Assembly (NCBI GenBank): GCA_035560555.1
Contig: DATMZF010000021.1
Coordinates: 1 to 64,000, forward strand
Length of the DNA: 64,000 bases
Origin: UBA11090 sp035560555
GTDB lineage: Bacteria > Spirochaetota > Spirochaetia > Treponematales > Rectinemataceae
Reading direction: 5' to 3'
The notes below the pieces were generated by a model. It was given only the letters and a program-made list of their open reading frames with translations. It was not told where the DNA came from and made no database searches. The position numbers and the translations under genes were made by a program. Shown here piece by piece: positions 34,350-42,783 of this stretch. Position 1 is the first letter of the stretch; every line of letters begins with the position of its first letter.

Positions 34350-35648
34350 ATGAAAGAGTCTTCTTCCCGTCCGCCCCGCGCCCCGATCCTTGCTCTGACA
34401 CAGGAGCTTGCCCTGGCTTTAGTCGGGGTTTTATTTCTGTGCCTGACACTAGTATCATGCGATCCCGCGCGACATATAAAAAGCATCGTCCGCAGCGACC
34501 TTTTTTCGATCGGCTATGGACTGTCCGAAAACCAGATAGACATCTCCTCGGGCGGCGAGGGTGGCATCGACATGACGATGCGAGAGGGCATTTTCCACAT
34601 CCTGGACGGAACGGGAAAGAAAGTGCTAAAGCTTTCCTCCTACGGTGATCTCCTCGCGCTGCTCTATGATCCCGAGCGCTCACCTGAACCCAGAGTCGTC
34701 AAGAACGTGGTTCCCAAGGATAAGGAATCGGGCGGCGAAGCCCAGAACGCGCCCGGGCGGTACGCGGCCCCGATCCATTTTATCGCGCCCGGAAAGATCG
34801 CCGTGGGAACGGACCAGACGATATATATCGTGGACAGGGTTTCGGATCCCTCTGCCCGCATCTACGATTCCCAGGCCGAATCGTACTGCGACAGGATCGT
34901 CAGGCGATTTGGATCGCAGGGCGCGGAACTGACCTATCTCGGTCAGGAAGGCCCCGGAGGTTCGCCGTTTCCGCATATCGTGGCGGTGGACGCCTTTGAG
35001 AACGACACGATCGCGGTGGTCTCGGCCACGGAGACCATGGTCCTCATCCATCACTTCAAGAAAAATGGCGATCTGCTTTCCAGCCTGAGACTCAGCCGCT
35101 CATCGCTCCCGATGCCCGCCAGTCTTGCGGCATCGGCTGAAAAAAATTCGGGCGTCAGGATTCACGCCAGCCTCGATGGAATTCTGGAGACCGTCTCGAA
35201 GGATTCCTTCGATATAATCCTTAAGATCGATTACTACAAGGAATACTTCGATCCAGAGAGCATGGCCATATCGCGCAATGAATTCGCCGGTTCCTGGATT
35301 TTTGTGCTGAACGGACTCACGGGAAAGGCTTCCTACAGCCTCTCCATCGTACCTGAGAATCCCGACGCGCCCATTCCGGAACTCATAGGGATGAGCTCCG
35401 GGCTCTATTACCTGTTGTCCGACACGCCGACGGACGAAAGCGCGCGGACGACGCAAGGCGTGAATGACGGCGCGAGCAGAATGCTTCAGCTCGTGGATGC
35501 CCAGGGAAAGGTTCATCAGCGCTTTAGGCTCGATCTGCCCGAGGGGGCGGAGGAAGTCATGGTATTGAAAGTATCGGCCGCGGGACAGATCTATGCCCTT
35601 CTTAAAACCAGGGAGGCAGTTGACGTCGTATGGTGGGACTATCGATGA
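34350..35648 (+). CDS. Lipoprotein, probable beta-propeller-like, unknown function
   Basis: A 432-residue predicted lipoprotein: hydrophobic signal ending LTLVSC (Cys ~37). The mature part shows repeated short beta-rich units (FHILDGTGKKVLKL; IHFIAPGKIAVGTDQTIYIVD; MVLIHHFKKNGDLL; LVDAQGKVHQRF), suggesting a propeller or NHL-like fold of a spirochaetal envelope protein. AAGGA lies 11 bases before the ATG at 34350; an ATG at 34338 is an alternative. TTGACA at 34310-34315 may be a -35 box. I do not recognise a specific family. Confidence 0.72.
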   Translation: MKESSSRPPRAPILALTQELALALVGVLFLCLTLVSCDPARHIKSIVRSDLFSIGYGLSENQIDISSGGEGGIDMTMREGIFHILDGTGKKVLKLSSYGDLLALLYDPERSPEPRVVKNVVPKDKESGGEAQNAPGRYAAPIHFIAPGKIAVGTDQTIYIVDRVSDPSARIYDSQAESYCDRIVRRFGSQGAELTYLGQEGPGGSPFPHIVAVDAFENDTIAVVSATETMVLIHHFKKNGDLLSSLRLSRSSLPMPASLAASAEKNSGVRIHASLDGILETVSKDSFDIILKIDYYKEYFDPESMAISRNEFAGSWIFVLNGLTGKASYSLSIVPENPDAPIPELIGMSSGLYYLLSDTPTDESARTTQGVNDGASRMLQLVDAQGKVHQRFRLDLPEGAEEVMVLKVSAAGQIYALLKTREAVDVVWWDYR

Positions 35649-35679
35649 GAGGAAAGGAAGCCAAGGAGCCGCGCTCACG

Positions 35680-37314
35680 ATGAAATACCGAATCCAACAG
35701 CTGAAGATGCGTCTGGATCACGACGAAAAGACCATCGAAAAAGCGATCTGCGCGATCCTGGGAACCGGGATCGAAGGCATAGCCTCGTGGAACATCGCAA
35801 AGAAATCCTTCGACGCGCGGGAAAAAGCCTCGATCAGGGTGATCTACTCCGTGGACGTGGAGATGAAAAAGCCCTTGCGGCGCGGTCTTGCAGGGAGGGA
35901 TGTGCTTCCCCTGGACGACGATGAGCGCTATCGATTCCCGCTCGGCGAGGCTTCCAAGGCGACCGGGGCGCAGCGACGCGAAGTGATCGTGGTGGGCGGC
36001 GGCCCCGCTGGCCTTTTCTGCGCCCTCCTTCTCGCCGAGAATGGCTTCAGGCCTATCATCCTCGAGCGCGGAGGCGATGTCGAGTCGCGCATGCGTTCGG
36101 TAGGCCTTTTCTGGGATTTTGGCATACTGGACCCGGACTCCAACATGCAATTCGGGGAAGGGGGAGCGGGAACTTTTTCCGATGGCAAGCTCAACACTTC
36201 GGTGGGGGACAAGCTTTGTCGCAACAGAAAAGTGATAGAGGAATTCCTGGAAGCCGGAGCCCCGCCCGAGATCGCCTACATCAATAAGCCGCATATCGGA
36301 ACCGACTACCTCGTAGGCGTCGTCAGGAATATCAGGAAGAAGATCGAGAATCTCGGAGGAGAGGTCCGCTTCCGCTCCAAGGTGACATCCTTCGAGATAA
36401 AAGACGGAAAGATCCGAGCCCTTTGGGTGAATGGGCGGGAAAAAATCGAAGCCTCGATGGTCGTGCTGGCCATTGGGCACAGCGCGAGGGACAGCTTCGA
36501 GGAACTCTCGCGGAGCTCCGTGCGCATGGAAAGGAAACCCTTCGCGATTGGCCTCAGGATTGAGCATCGCCAGGCGATGATACAGAAAAGCCAGTTTGGG
36601 GCTTCGTGGAAAAACCCTCATCTCCCGGCGGCCGACTACAAGCTCACGTATCAGACGACGAAGGGGCGGGGAGTCTACAGTTTCTGCATGTGTCCCGGCG
36701 GCTTCGTGGTCAATTCCAGCTCCGAGCAAGGAATGGTAGTCTGCAACGGCATGAGCAACTTCGTGAGGGACGAGAGGAACGCCAATTCGGCCATCGTGGC
36801 CGCCGTCAGGACCGAGGATTTCGGAAGCGACGGCCCGCTGGCTGGCATGGAATTCCAGCGGACCTGGGAGAGGGCGGCCTTCTCGGCGGCCAATCCGGAC
36901 GGGAAGGGGTTCGCCATGCCTGCGCAGACGCTGAAGGATTTTCTCGGCGGCCGCTGCTCCTCCTCTTTTGGCGACATCGCGCCCTGTTCGAAGGGAGCCA
37001 CGAGCTTCGCCGATCTCAACGCCTGCCTGCCGGCCTTCGTGGCCGAGGCCATCAAGGAAAGCGTGGCGGCCTTCGACAGGAAGATAAAAGGATTCGGCCA
37101 CCCCGACGCCGTCCTCAGCGGCGTGGAGACGAGGACGTCTTCCCCCATCAGAATCCTGAGAGACGACCGCATGCAGAGCAGCGTGGCGGGGCTTTTCCCC
37201 TGCGGGGAAGGCTGCGGTTACGCCGGCGGCATAATGTCCGCGGCCATGGATGGGATCAAGGTGGCTGAAGCAATCGCCGCGGCGACCCTCACCGCTGGAG
37301 GCAACAATTCATGA
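35680..37314 (+). CDS. NAD(P)/FAD-dependent oxidoreductase
   Basis: A 544-residue flavoprotein. A ~100-residue N-terminal domain (MKYRIQQLKMRLDHDEKTIE) precedes the dinucleotide-binding motif VVGGGPAGLFCALLLAE (~103-119) and the Glu of ILERGGDVESR. Internal markers include FGEGGAGTFSDGKLNT and, near the end, GLFPCGEGCGYAGGIMSAAMDG. This layout is the widespread FAD-dependent dehydrogenase family of unknown substrate sometimes annotated as uncharacterised FAD-dependent protein. AAGGAG precedes the ATG. The stop overlaps the nnr start by four bases (ATGA). Confidence 0.87.
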   Translation: MKYRIQQLKMRLDHDEKTIEKAICAILGTGIEGIASWNIAKKSFDAREKASIRVIYSVDVEMKKPLRRGLAGRDVLPLDDDERYRFPLGEASKATGAQRREVIVVGGGPAGLFCALLLAENGFRPIILERGGDVESRMRSVGLFWDFGILDPDSNMQFGEGGAGTFSDGKLNTSVGDKLCRNRKVIEEFLEAGAPPEIAYINKPHIGTDYLVGVVRNIRKKIENLGGEVRFRSKVTSFEIKDGKIRALWVNGREKIEASMVVLAIGHSARDSFEELSRSSVRMERKPFAIGLRIEHRQAMIQKSQFGASWKNPHLPAADYKLTYQTTKGRGVYSFCMCPGGFVVNSSSEQGMVVCNGMSNFVRDERNANSAIVAAVRTEDFGSDGPLAGMEFQRTWERAAFSAANPDGKGFAMPAQTLKDFLGGRCSSSFGDIAPCSKGATSFADLNACLPAFVAEAIKESVAAFDRKIKGFGHPDAVLSGVETRTSSPIRILRDDRMQSSVAGLFPCGEGCGYAGGIMSAAMDGIKVAEAIAAATLTAGGNNS

Positions 37315-38972
37315 GAATTCTCCTGACCTGCGAACAGTCCAGGAATCTGGACGACGCCACGAGGGCGAGCCTAGCCTTGAGTTCTCTTCAGCTCATGGAA
37401 AAGGCTTCGCTAAGGATGTGGGACGCGCTGCGCGCCGTCATCGCCCAGAGGCATGAGCTGCGCGAAAAAGGAAAGGATTTGCGCATAGTCGCCCTCTGCG
37501 GCAGGGGAGACAATGGGGGAGACGCGCTCGCCATGCTCCGCCACGCCTATTCGTCGGGATTTTCTAGCCTGGCGGCGATAATTTCTTCTCGGGAGCCGGG
37601 AGAAAATTCCCGAAAACAGGCTGAGAGCCTCGAGTCGGCCGGAATATCGCGGGCTAGGTGGCCGGAAGGCCGCGAGACGCTCTCCAAAGCCGATATCGTG
37701 CTCGACGGCATAGGCGGAACGGGCATGAAGGGACAGGCCGTCGGCGAAGCGAAATCCATGATCGAGTGCCTGAACGCGCTTAAGCGAGCCGGAAAGACCG
37801 ATACCGCCGAGCGGGCGGCGGTGACTTTCGATGAGGCGTCCAGAGCTCCTCTCATTGTCTCCATCGACCTGCCCTCCGGCCTTGGCGACGTCTGGAAGAA
37901 AGGATTCCCCTGCGTCGCCGCCGACGTCACGCTCTGCCTGGAGCCCGTAAAAGCGGTCTGCTACCTTCCCGACAGCAGGGCGCTCTGCGGGGAGCTCGTG
38001 GCCATCCCGGACGTCTTTCCAGAAAAACTCGCGAGCGAACATGCGGAAACCACGCTCATCGAAAGCCAGGATCTCGGCGGGCTCATACCCGCTGTCGGCG
38101 GGGAAAGCTACAAAATGAGCAGGGGACGGCTCGCCATCTTCGCGGGATCGATCGGGGCGACGGGGGCCGCCCAGCTCTGCGCGAAGGCCGCGCTGGCATC
38201 CGGCGCCGGCTATGTGACCCTTTACGTGGACGAGGCTGTTTATCCGATCATCGCTTCCTCGCTGGAGTCGGTCATCGTCAAGACGCTGCCCGAAAAGCCT
38301 GATCTCGGCGCCTGCGACGCCATACTCGCCGGTCCCGGGTGGGGGCGGGGCGCGGAGAGGTCCACGCTGCTCAAGGCGCTGCTTGAATCCGGAATTCCTC
38401 TCGTCCTCGACGCCGACGCCATCCGCCTCCTGGCCTCGCGGCCGGAACTCGCCCTTTCCATAAAGACGCCTTACGCCGTGACGCCCCATCAGGGTGAGTT
38501 CGTCGCCATGGCCGCGACACTGAACCTTCCTGAGGATTCGGCGCCATGGGAGACCATGCGGAATGTTTGCGAAAACTACAGGGCGCTGGTCATCGTGAAG
38601 AGCCACATCACATGGATATTGAGCCCGGGGCAGAAGACGGCGATATGGGAAGGACTGACTCCCGAATTGGGCACGGCGGGGACGGGCGACGTGCTCGCAG
38701 GCCTCTTCGTCGGCATTCTGGCCGGGAAAATGGCGAGATTGAAAGCCGCGAGTTTTAAGGCGGATTCGGAGAACTCAGCGGTCTGGAAAGCGCTCGAAGA
38801 TTCGGCTTCCTGCGCGGTTATCGCCCACGGGCTCGCCGGGAAAAGGCTCGCGCGGCGCAGAGGCTGGTTCGAATCTTCGGATCTTGTCGAGGAATGTTCG
38901 CTCGTCCTTCACGACGAAGCCAAAGGAACGCGAAATGCCCTTGACCGCGCCCGCTCCTTCCCGTTAGGGTAG
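37311..38972 (+). CDS. nnr: Bifunctional NAD(P)H-hydrate repair enzyme Nnr
   Basis: Nnr repairs damaged NAD(P)H: the N-terminal YjeF epimerase half (to ~225; GRGDNGGDALAMLRH, IDLPSGLGD) interconverts hydrate epimers, and the C-terminal ADP/ATP-dependent dehydratase half (~260-550) restores NAD(P)H. Kinase-fold motifs are AGSIGATGAAQL, LAGPGWGRG, DADAIRLLA, VTPHQGEF and GTAGTGDVLAGL (~451-462). 553 residues. An insert around residues 155-185 lengthens the epimerase half. It is translationally coupled to the flavoprotein upstream, a plausible functional pairing. Confidence 0.94.
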   Translation: MRILLTCEQSRNLDDATRASLALSSLQLMEKASLRMWDALRAVIAQRHELREKGKDLRIVALCGRGDNGGDALAMLRHAYSSGFSSLAAIISSREPGENSRKQAESLESAGISRARWPEGRETLSKADIVLDGIGGTGMKGQAVGEAKSMIECLNALKRAGKTDTAERAAVTFDEASRAPLIVSIDLPSGLGDVWKKGFPCVAADVTLCLEPVKAVCYLPDSRALCGELVAIPDVFPEKLASEHAETTLIESQDLGGLIPAVGGESYKMSRGRLAIFAGSIGATGAAQLCAKAALASGAGYVTLYVDEAVYPIIASSLESVIVKTLPEKPDLGACDAILAGPGWGRGAERSTLLKALLESGIPLVLDADAIRLLASRPELALSIKTPYAVTPHQGEFVAMAATLNLPEDSAPWETMRNVCENYRALVIVKSHITWILSPGQKTAIWEGLTPELGTAGTGDVLAGLFVGILAGKMARLKAASFKADSENSAVWKALEDSASCAVIAHGLAGKRLARRRGWFESSDLVEECSLVLHDEAKGTRNALDRARSFPLG

Positions 38973-38993
38973 TGGCCATCGGACGGCGAAAAC

Positions 38994-39416
38994 ATGATAC
39001 AGTTCTACTTTTTATCGGTCATCCTCAACCTTCTCTGCGGTTACGCCCTCGCTTTGAGACAACCCGGCCCGACCGAATCGCCCATCGCCCAGGGGGCCCG
39101 TCTCATACTCTCGGATCGTGGATTGAGGCTTTCGCTCGCCGTGCTCTCCGTGGCGATAGGCGCGCTCAAGCTTCTGTTCGCCCTGCGGGGCGACATCCCC
39201 ATAATCGGCGATTTCCTGCCCGCCATCGCCGGAATCGTCGTCGGCGCGGCTCTTCTCATGGAGCTTTCGGACGACGCGCATCTGCCCTTCATGAAAGCGG
39301 GCACGATCGGCGCAGGGATCGAGAAAGTGCTCGTTTCCTACAAGGTCGCCATAGGGTATGCTGGAATAATCGCGGGCATCATCCATTTCCTCTTCCCGAT
39401 GGTGCTGTTTCTCTGA
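38994..39416 (+). CDS. Small integral membrane protein, unknown function
   Basis: A 140-residue protein with about four hydrophobic segments (~2-20, ~45-62, ~70-88, ~115-138). No recognisable motif or charge pattern points to a transporter family. It lies 21 bases after nnr and 15 before the NUDIX gene on the same strand, so it is probably co-transcribed. The start ATG is the only candidate near the hydrophobic N-terminus. Confidence 0.7.
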   Translation: MIQFYFLSVILNLLCGYALALRQPGPTESPIAQGARLILSDRGLRLSLAVLSVAIGALKLLFALRGDIPIIGDFLPAIAGIVVGAALLMELSDDAHLPFMKAGTIGAGIEKVLVSYKVAIGYAGIIAGIIHFLFPMVLFL

Positions 39417-39431
39417 GCCTAAGGAGATCAC

Positions 39432-39818
39432 ATGGCGAAGCGATCGATAGCCGGGATTGCCGTGCGGAAAGACAGAATTCTGGTGGCGAAACGGGTGGAG
39501 GGCGGGCCGATTGGCCTTCGCTGGGAATTTCCCGGGGGCAAGGTAGAGGAAGATGAAACCGACGAGGAAGCCCTCAAGAGGGAGTTCGACGAGGAACTGG
39601 GCATTACGATCGTTCCCTTGCGCCTCCTCGGGACGAGCAGTTTCTTCAGCGCTTCGGGCGAAAGAGAGCTGGCCGCCTGGCTCGTCGATATTCCCCATGA
39701 GAGTATCCTGGAATTGAGGGAACACAGCGATATCGCTTGGCTAAGACTCGATGAGCTGTCCGCCATCGATCTGGCTGACAGCGACAGAAGTCTTCTCCCT
39801 TTTATCATTCTTCCTTGA
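39432..39818 (+). CDS. NUDIX hydrolase (MutT-like)
   Basis: A 128-residue NUDIX enzyme, likely a nucleotide pyrophosphatase such as 8-oxo-dGTPase. The NUDIX box is complete: GGKVEEDETDEEALKREFDEELG (read in two parts, ~35-57) with the REFDEE metal ligands. The opening AGIAVRKDRILVAKR and the WEFPGG segment resemble MutT. AAGGAG lies 8 bases before the ATG. It converges with xseB and the two coding ends overlap by 14 bases. Confidence 0.9.
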   Translation: MAKRSIAGIAVRKDRILVAKRVEGGPIGLRWEFPGGKVEEDETDEEALKREFDEELGITIVPLRLLGTSSFFSASGERELAAWLVDIPHESILELREHSDIAWLRLDELSAIDLADSDRSLLPFIILP

Positions 39819-40038
39819 CGGGATCGAAGAGGGTGAATTCCGGTTTGGCGTTCTCCTCCGGCGAGCTTATGAGCATCTCGACCCTGCCCTGTATTTTATC
39901 CAGCTCTTTCTTCAGGCCCTTGGACAGCTTTATGCCTTCCTCGAATACTTTTATGGCTTCTTCGAGCGGAAGATCCTGATCCTTGATCTTTTCCGCCAGT
40001 TCTTCCAGCCTTTCCAGGCGGGACTCGAAATCTTTCAC
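39805..40038 (-). CDS. xseB: Exodeoxyribonuclease VII small subunit
   Basis: A 77-residue XseB: MKDFESRLERLEELAEKIKD and LPLEEAIKVFEEGIKLSKG are the family core, a helical hairpin. It associates with XseA to degrade single-stranded DNA to oligonucleotides. The ATG overlaps the xseA stop as ATGA. The gene end overlaps the convergent NUDIX gene. Confidence 0.95.
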   Translation of the reverse strand: MKDFESRLERLEELAEKIKDQDLPLEEAIKVFEEGIKLSKGLKKELDKIQGRVEMLISSPEENAKPEFTLFDPVKEE

Positions 40039-41339
40039 GGCTTTACCTCCCTGACCTCTGCGCGGGCCTTGCCCGACGAAAAAATAATCTGAAGCGATTC
40101 ATCCATGCGAAGCTGCGAGGCGGCTCGGACGATAGCGCCCGAACCGAGCGGCGGAGCCTGGCTCAAGTCCTCTGTCGCGAGCGCGGCCCGGCGCACGATG
40201 GAGTAGCCGCGCCTGAGGACGGCCACGGGGCTCGCCAGCTCCATGCTCGTGTCGCAGAGGGCGACGCGATGCTCCCTGTCGCGAAGGAGCGATGTCATGC
40301 CGGCGCCCAGATCGTCGCCGGCATCGTCGAGACGGCGGGCGACAGGCATGAAAATGCGCATGAAACGCGCCTCCACGTCTTCAGGCGCGAAGGCGGAGAG
40401 GGCCATGCGCGCGTAGTCGATGCGCGAGCGCACCGCGGATTCGAGGGCGCCGCCGAACTGGGCTACCTCCCGCTGCAGGATTTTCCGGCTCTCGGCCACC
40501 AGTTCGGCGGCCGCCGACGGAGTAGGCGCGCGCACATCGGCGGCGAAGTCGCTCAAGGCCCAGTCTATCTCGTGGCCGACGGCGCTGATCACGGGAATTG
40601 TCGAGGCGGCTATGGCACGGACCACGAGCTCGTCCGAAAACGCGAGGAGATCCTCCGGCGACCCGCCCCCGCGGCCCACGATGAGCACATCGGCCAGCCT
40701 CAGACTGTTCGCCTGCCTTATGCGGGCCGCTATGATGCCGGCCGCGTCCTCCCCCTGCACGGGGGCGGGCAGGAGCAGCACATCGGTGCCGGCGTTCCTC
40801 CTGCCCAGGACATTGAGGATGTCGCGGAAAGCGGCGCCCGTGGGGCTCGTCACGACGGCCACCCTGGAAGGGAACCTCGGCAGGGCTTTTTTCCTGTCCT
40901 GGTCGAATAACCCCTCCGCCGCGAGACGACGCTTTCTCTCTTCCAGCATGGCCAGGATATCGCCCATTCCCGATTTCCGCATAGACTGGACGATGAGCTG
41001 GTACTGTCCGCGCGCCGCGTAGACCGAAATCGATCCTCTCGCTATCACTTTCATCCCGTCGCCGAGCTCGAAATCCAGGTCGGCCAGGCGGAATTTGAAC
41101 ATGACCGCCTGGACCATGGCGTCCTTGTCCTTGAGCGAGAAGTAAAGGTGCCCCGAGGAGGAGAGCTTCGAGCCCGAAACTTCGCCCTCCACGGATATCG
41201 AGGAGAAGGAGGTCTCGAGGCTGTTTTTTATGAGGACGGTGAGGGCTCCGACGCTGAGGACGGATTTTCCGGCGCGGGCGGCTGGTTTCGCCTCGTCTTC
41301 ATCCGGGGCGGGGCCGATGTCATCCCAAATCGACGTCAT
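40035..41339 (-). CDS. xseA: Exodeoxyribonuclease VII large subunit
   Basis: A 434-residue XseA. The N-terminal OB fold (SVGALTVLIKNSLETSFSSI; SGHLYFSLKDKDA) binds DNA; the catalytic domain has VTSPTGAAFRDIL, DVLIVGRGGGSPEDL and AVGHEIDWALSDFAADVRAPTPSAAAE (in two runs), all family signatures. The N-terminus has a ~25-residue acidic and basic leader before the OB fold. Upstream is a cluster of short palindromic repeats and then the permease gene on the same strand. Confidence 0.95.
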   Translation of the reverse strand: MTSIWDDIGPAPDEDEAKPAARAGKSVLSVGALTVLIKNSLETSFSSISVEGEVSGSKLSSSGHLYFSLKDKDAMVQAVMFKFRLADLDFELGDGMKVIARGSISVYAARGQYQLIVQSMRKSGMGDILAMLEERKRRLAAEGLFDQDRKKALPRFPSRVAVVTSPTGAAFRDILNVLGRRNAGTDVLLLPAPVQGEDAAGIIAARIRQANSLRLADVLIVGRGGGSPEDLLAFSDELVVRAIAASTIPVISAVGHEIDWALSDFAADVRAPTPSAAAELVAESRKILQREVAQFGGALESAVRSRIDYARMALSAFAPEDVEARFMRIFMPVARRLDDAGDDLGAGMTSLLRDREHRVALCDTSMELASPVAVLRRGYSIVRRAALATEDLSQAPPLGSGAIVRAASQLRMDESLQIIFSSGKARAEVREVKP

Positions 41340-41413
41340 GAATTGCCTTTCCTTTCCGGTTCACGACCGGAATATCGCACGTCCGGTTTATAGCCGGAAC
41401 ATTTCGGTCCGGC
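41340..41413 (-). repeat. Three tandem short palindromic units between permease and xseA
   Basis: On the minus strand the gap, together with the last codons of the permease, reads as three imperfect units of about 26-30 bases: each has TTCCGG, a 5-7 base loop containing a stop codon (TCTTGA, CTATAA, TCGTGA), then CCGGAC or CCGGAA. The first unit supplies the permease's own terminal Met-Phe-Arg-Ser-stop. Each can fold as a 4-6 bp hairpin. No T-run follows, so ordinary termination is unlikely. Confidence 0.75.
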
Positions 41414-42670
41414 TCAAGACCGGAACATCGTCAGCCAGACCGTTCCGGCGGCGATCGAGGCGACCGTCACCGGCAGGCCGACTTTCAGGTAGTCGAAAAA
41501 GCCAATCTTGACGCCGGCCTTCTCACCCTGATCCGCCACGATGAGGTTCGCGACGGAACCCAACAGCGTGAGGTTCCCCGCATAGGTGCTGGCCATGGCG
41601 AGCATCAGCCACGCGGTGCCCGAGTTCTCGAATCCGCGCGCCACCGGAGAAAGGAGCATCACCGCGGGCACGTTGGAGACGACGTTGGAGGCGAAGGCTA
41701 TCGCGAGAGCGAAAGCGGCCCCGGGTCTGCTTAGGTAAGGCAGGACCCAGCGCATGAAGCGATCGAAGAGAGGCGTGCCGGCCACGGCGTTCGTCAGTAT
41801 GAAGAGGCCGGAGAAAAAGACGAGGAGGCTGAAGTCCACCTCGGCGAAGACTCTCTCTGGATGTATCCGCCGGGAGATCATGAGGAAGCCAGCCGAGGCC
41901 AGGGCCGCCACGCTCGTCCGCGCGCCGAAGGCCAAGAGGGCGAGGAGGATGGCCGCGGCGATGAGGCTCTTGATCATCAGTCTCTTGTCTACGCTGTCGC
42001 GCTTCGACGAGGAACTGGCTTGAAGCCCGCCCGCTGGCGACATCGAGGAAGTCTCGGCCGAGAATTCCTTCTTGAATACGAGGATGGTCGCCAGATAGCA
42101 GAAGCCCATCGCGAGAAGGGATGGCGGGGCGAGCCACGCGGCGAATTCGAAAAAGGGAATTCCCGACTGGGAGGTGATGAGCATGTTCTGGGGGTTGCCG
42201 ATGGCGGTGGCGCAGGATCCGGCGTTCGCCGCCGTGGCGAGGCCTATGAGGTAGGGCTTCCCGTCCCGTCCGGCTCGCCTCGCGACTTCGGCCACGAGGG
42301 GAGTGAGCATTATGCAGATCGTGTCGTTGAGGAAAAGCGCCGAAAGCAGGCCCGAAGCCAGGACGACGATGGCGAGGAATACTTTGGGCGATTTGGCGAG
42401 GGAGAGGACCTTCGCCCCTGCTAGATAGAAAAATCCCGAAAGCCTCAGGTTCGCCACGAGAATCATCATCGCAAGGAGGAGGGTAATCGTTTCTACGTCT
42501 ACCGCCTTGAAAGCGGATTCGGCCGTTATTCCCCCCGCCAGGATAAGGAGAATAGCGGCGCTGAGCGCTATGCTCGCCCTGTTCATCGCGAGGCGGGGTA
42601 GCCTGCCCGCCGCTATACCCGCGAAGGCAATGGCGATGAGGACGTAGGCGATGATTGGGTAGGAAGCCAT
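41414..42670 (-). CDS. ArsB/NhaD-type (IT superfamily) membrane permease
   Basis: A 418-residue protein with roughly 10-12 hydrophobic segments. Two-fold repeat signatures of the ion transporter superfamily are present: FLNDTICIMLTPLV and TAANAGSCATAIGNPQNML in the first half, SNVVSNVPAVMLLSP and NLTLLGSVANLIV in the second. Relatives export arsenite, exchange Na+/H+, or carry dicarboxylates; no ars genes are nearby, so the substrate is open. It is divergent from hrpA and precedes xseA-xseB on the same strand after 74 bases of repeats. Confidence 0.88.
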   Translation of the reverse strand: MASYPIIAYVLIAIAFAGIAAGRLPRLAMNRASIALSAAILLILAGGITAESAFKAVDVETITLLLAMMILVANLRLSGFFYLAGAKVLSLAKSPKVFLAIVVLASGLLSALFLNDTICIMLTPLVAEVARRAGRDGKPYLIGLATAANAGSCATAIGNPQNMLITSQSGIPFFEFAAWLAPPSLLAMGFCYLATILVFKKEFSAETSSMSPAGGLQASSSSKRDSVDKRLMIKSLIAAAILLALLAFGARTSVAALASAGFLMISRRIHPERVFAEVDFSLLVFFSGLFILTNAVAGTPLFDRFMRWVLPYLSRPGAAFALAIAFASNVVSNVPAVMLLSPVARGFENSGTAWLMLAMASTYAGNLTLLGSVANLIVADQGEKAGVKIGFFDYLKVGLPVTVASIAAGTVWLTMFRS

Positions 42671-42747
42671 GATGGTCGAAGTATAGCATGGGAAAAGCGG
42701 GCGTATAAACCTAAGCGGAGGCCCGGCAAGCCTCTATTCGCGCTCCT

Positions 42748-42777
42748 GTGGCAAAGATCCGGCGTTTCGTGTATCAT
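42748..42777 (+). promoter_or_regulatory. hrpA promoter, apparently leaderless
   Basis: GTGGCA (42748-42753) and TATCAT (42772-42777) with an 18-base spacer. The helicase ATG at 42784 is six bases past the -10 box, and TATCATTGCCGCATG closely matches the ligA start region. Confidence 0.5.
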
Positions 42778-42783
42778 TGCCGC

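Noticed and set aside
35602..37101. 499-residue open frame antisense to the flavoprotein
   Set aside because: It lies entirely opposite a gene with clear FAD motifs.
37410..38606. 398-residue open frame antisense to nnr
   Set aside because: It lies opposite a certain gene with both catalytic halves intact and has no recognisable motif.
41340..41425. Palindromic cluster considered as a CRISPR array
   Set aside because: The units are only 26-30 bases with no spacers and no cas genes nearby.
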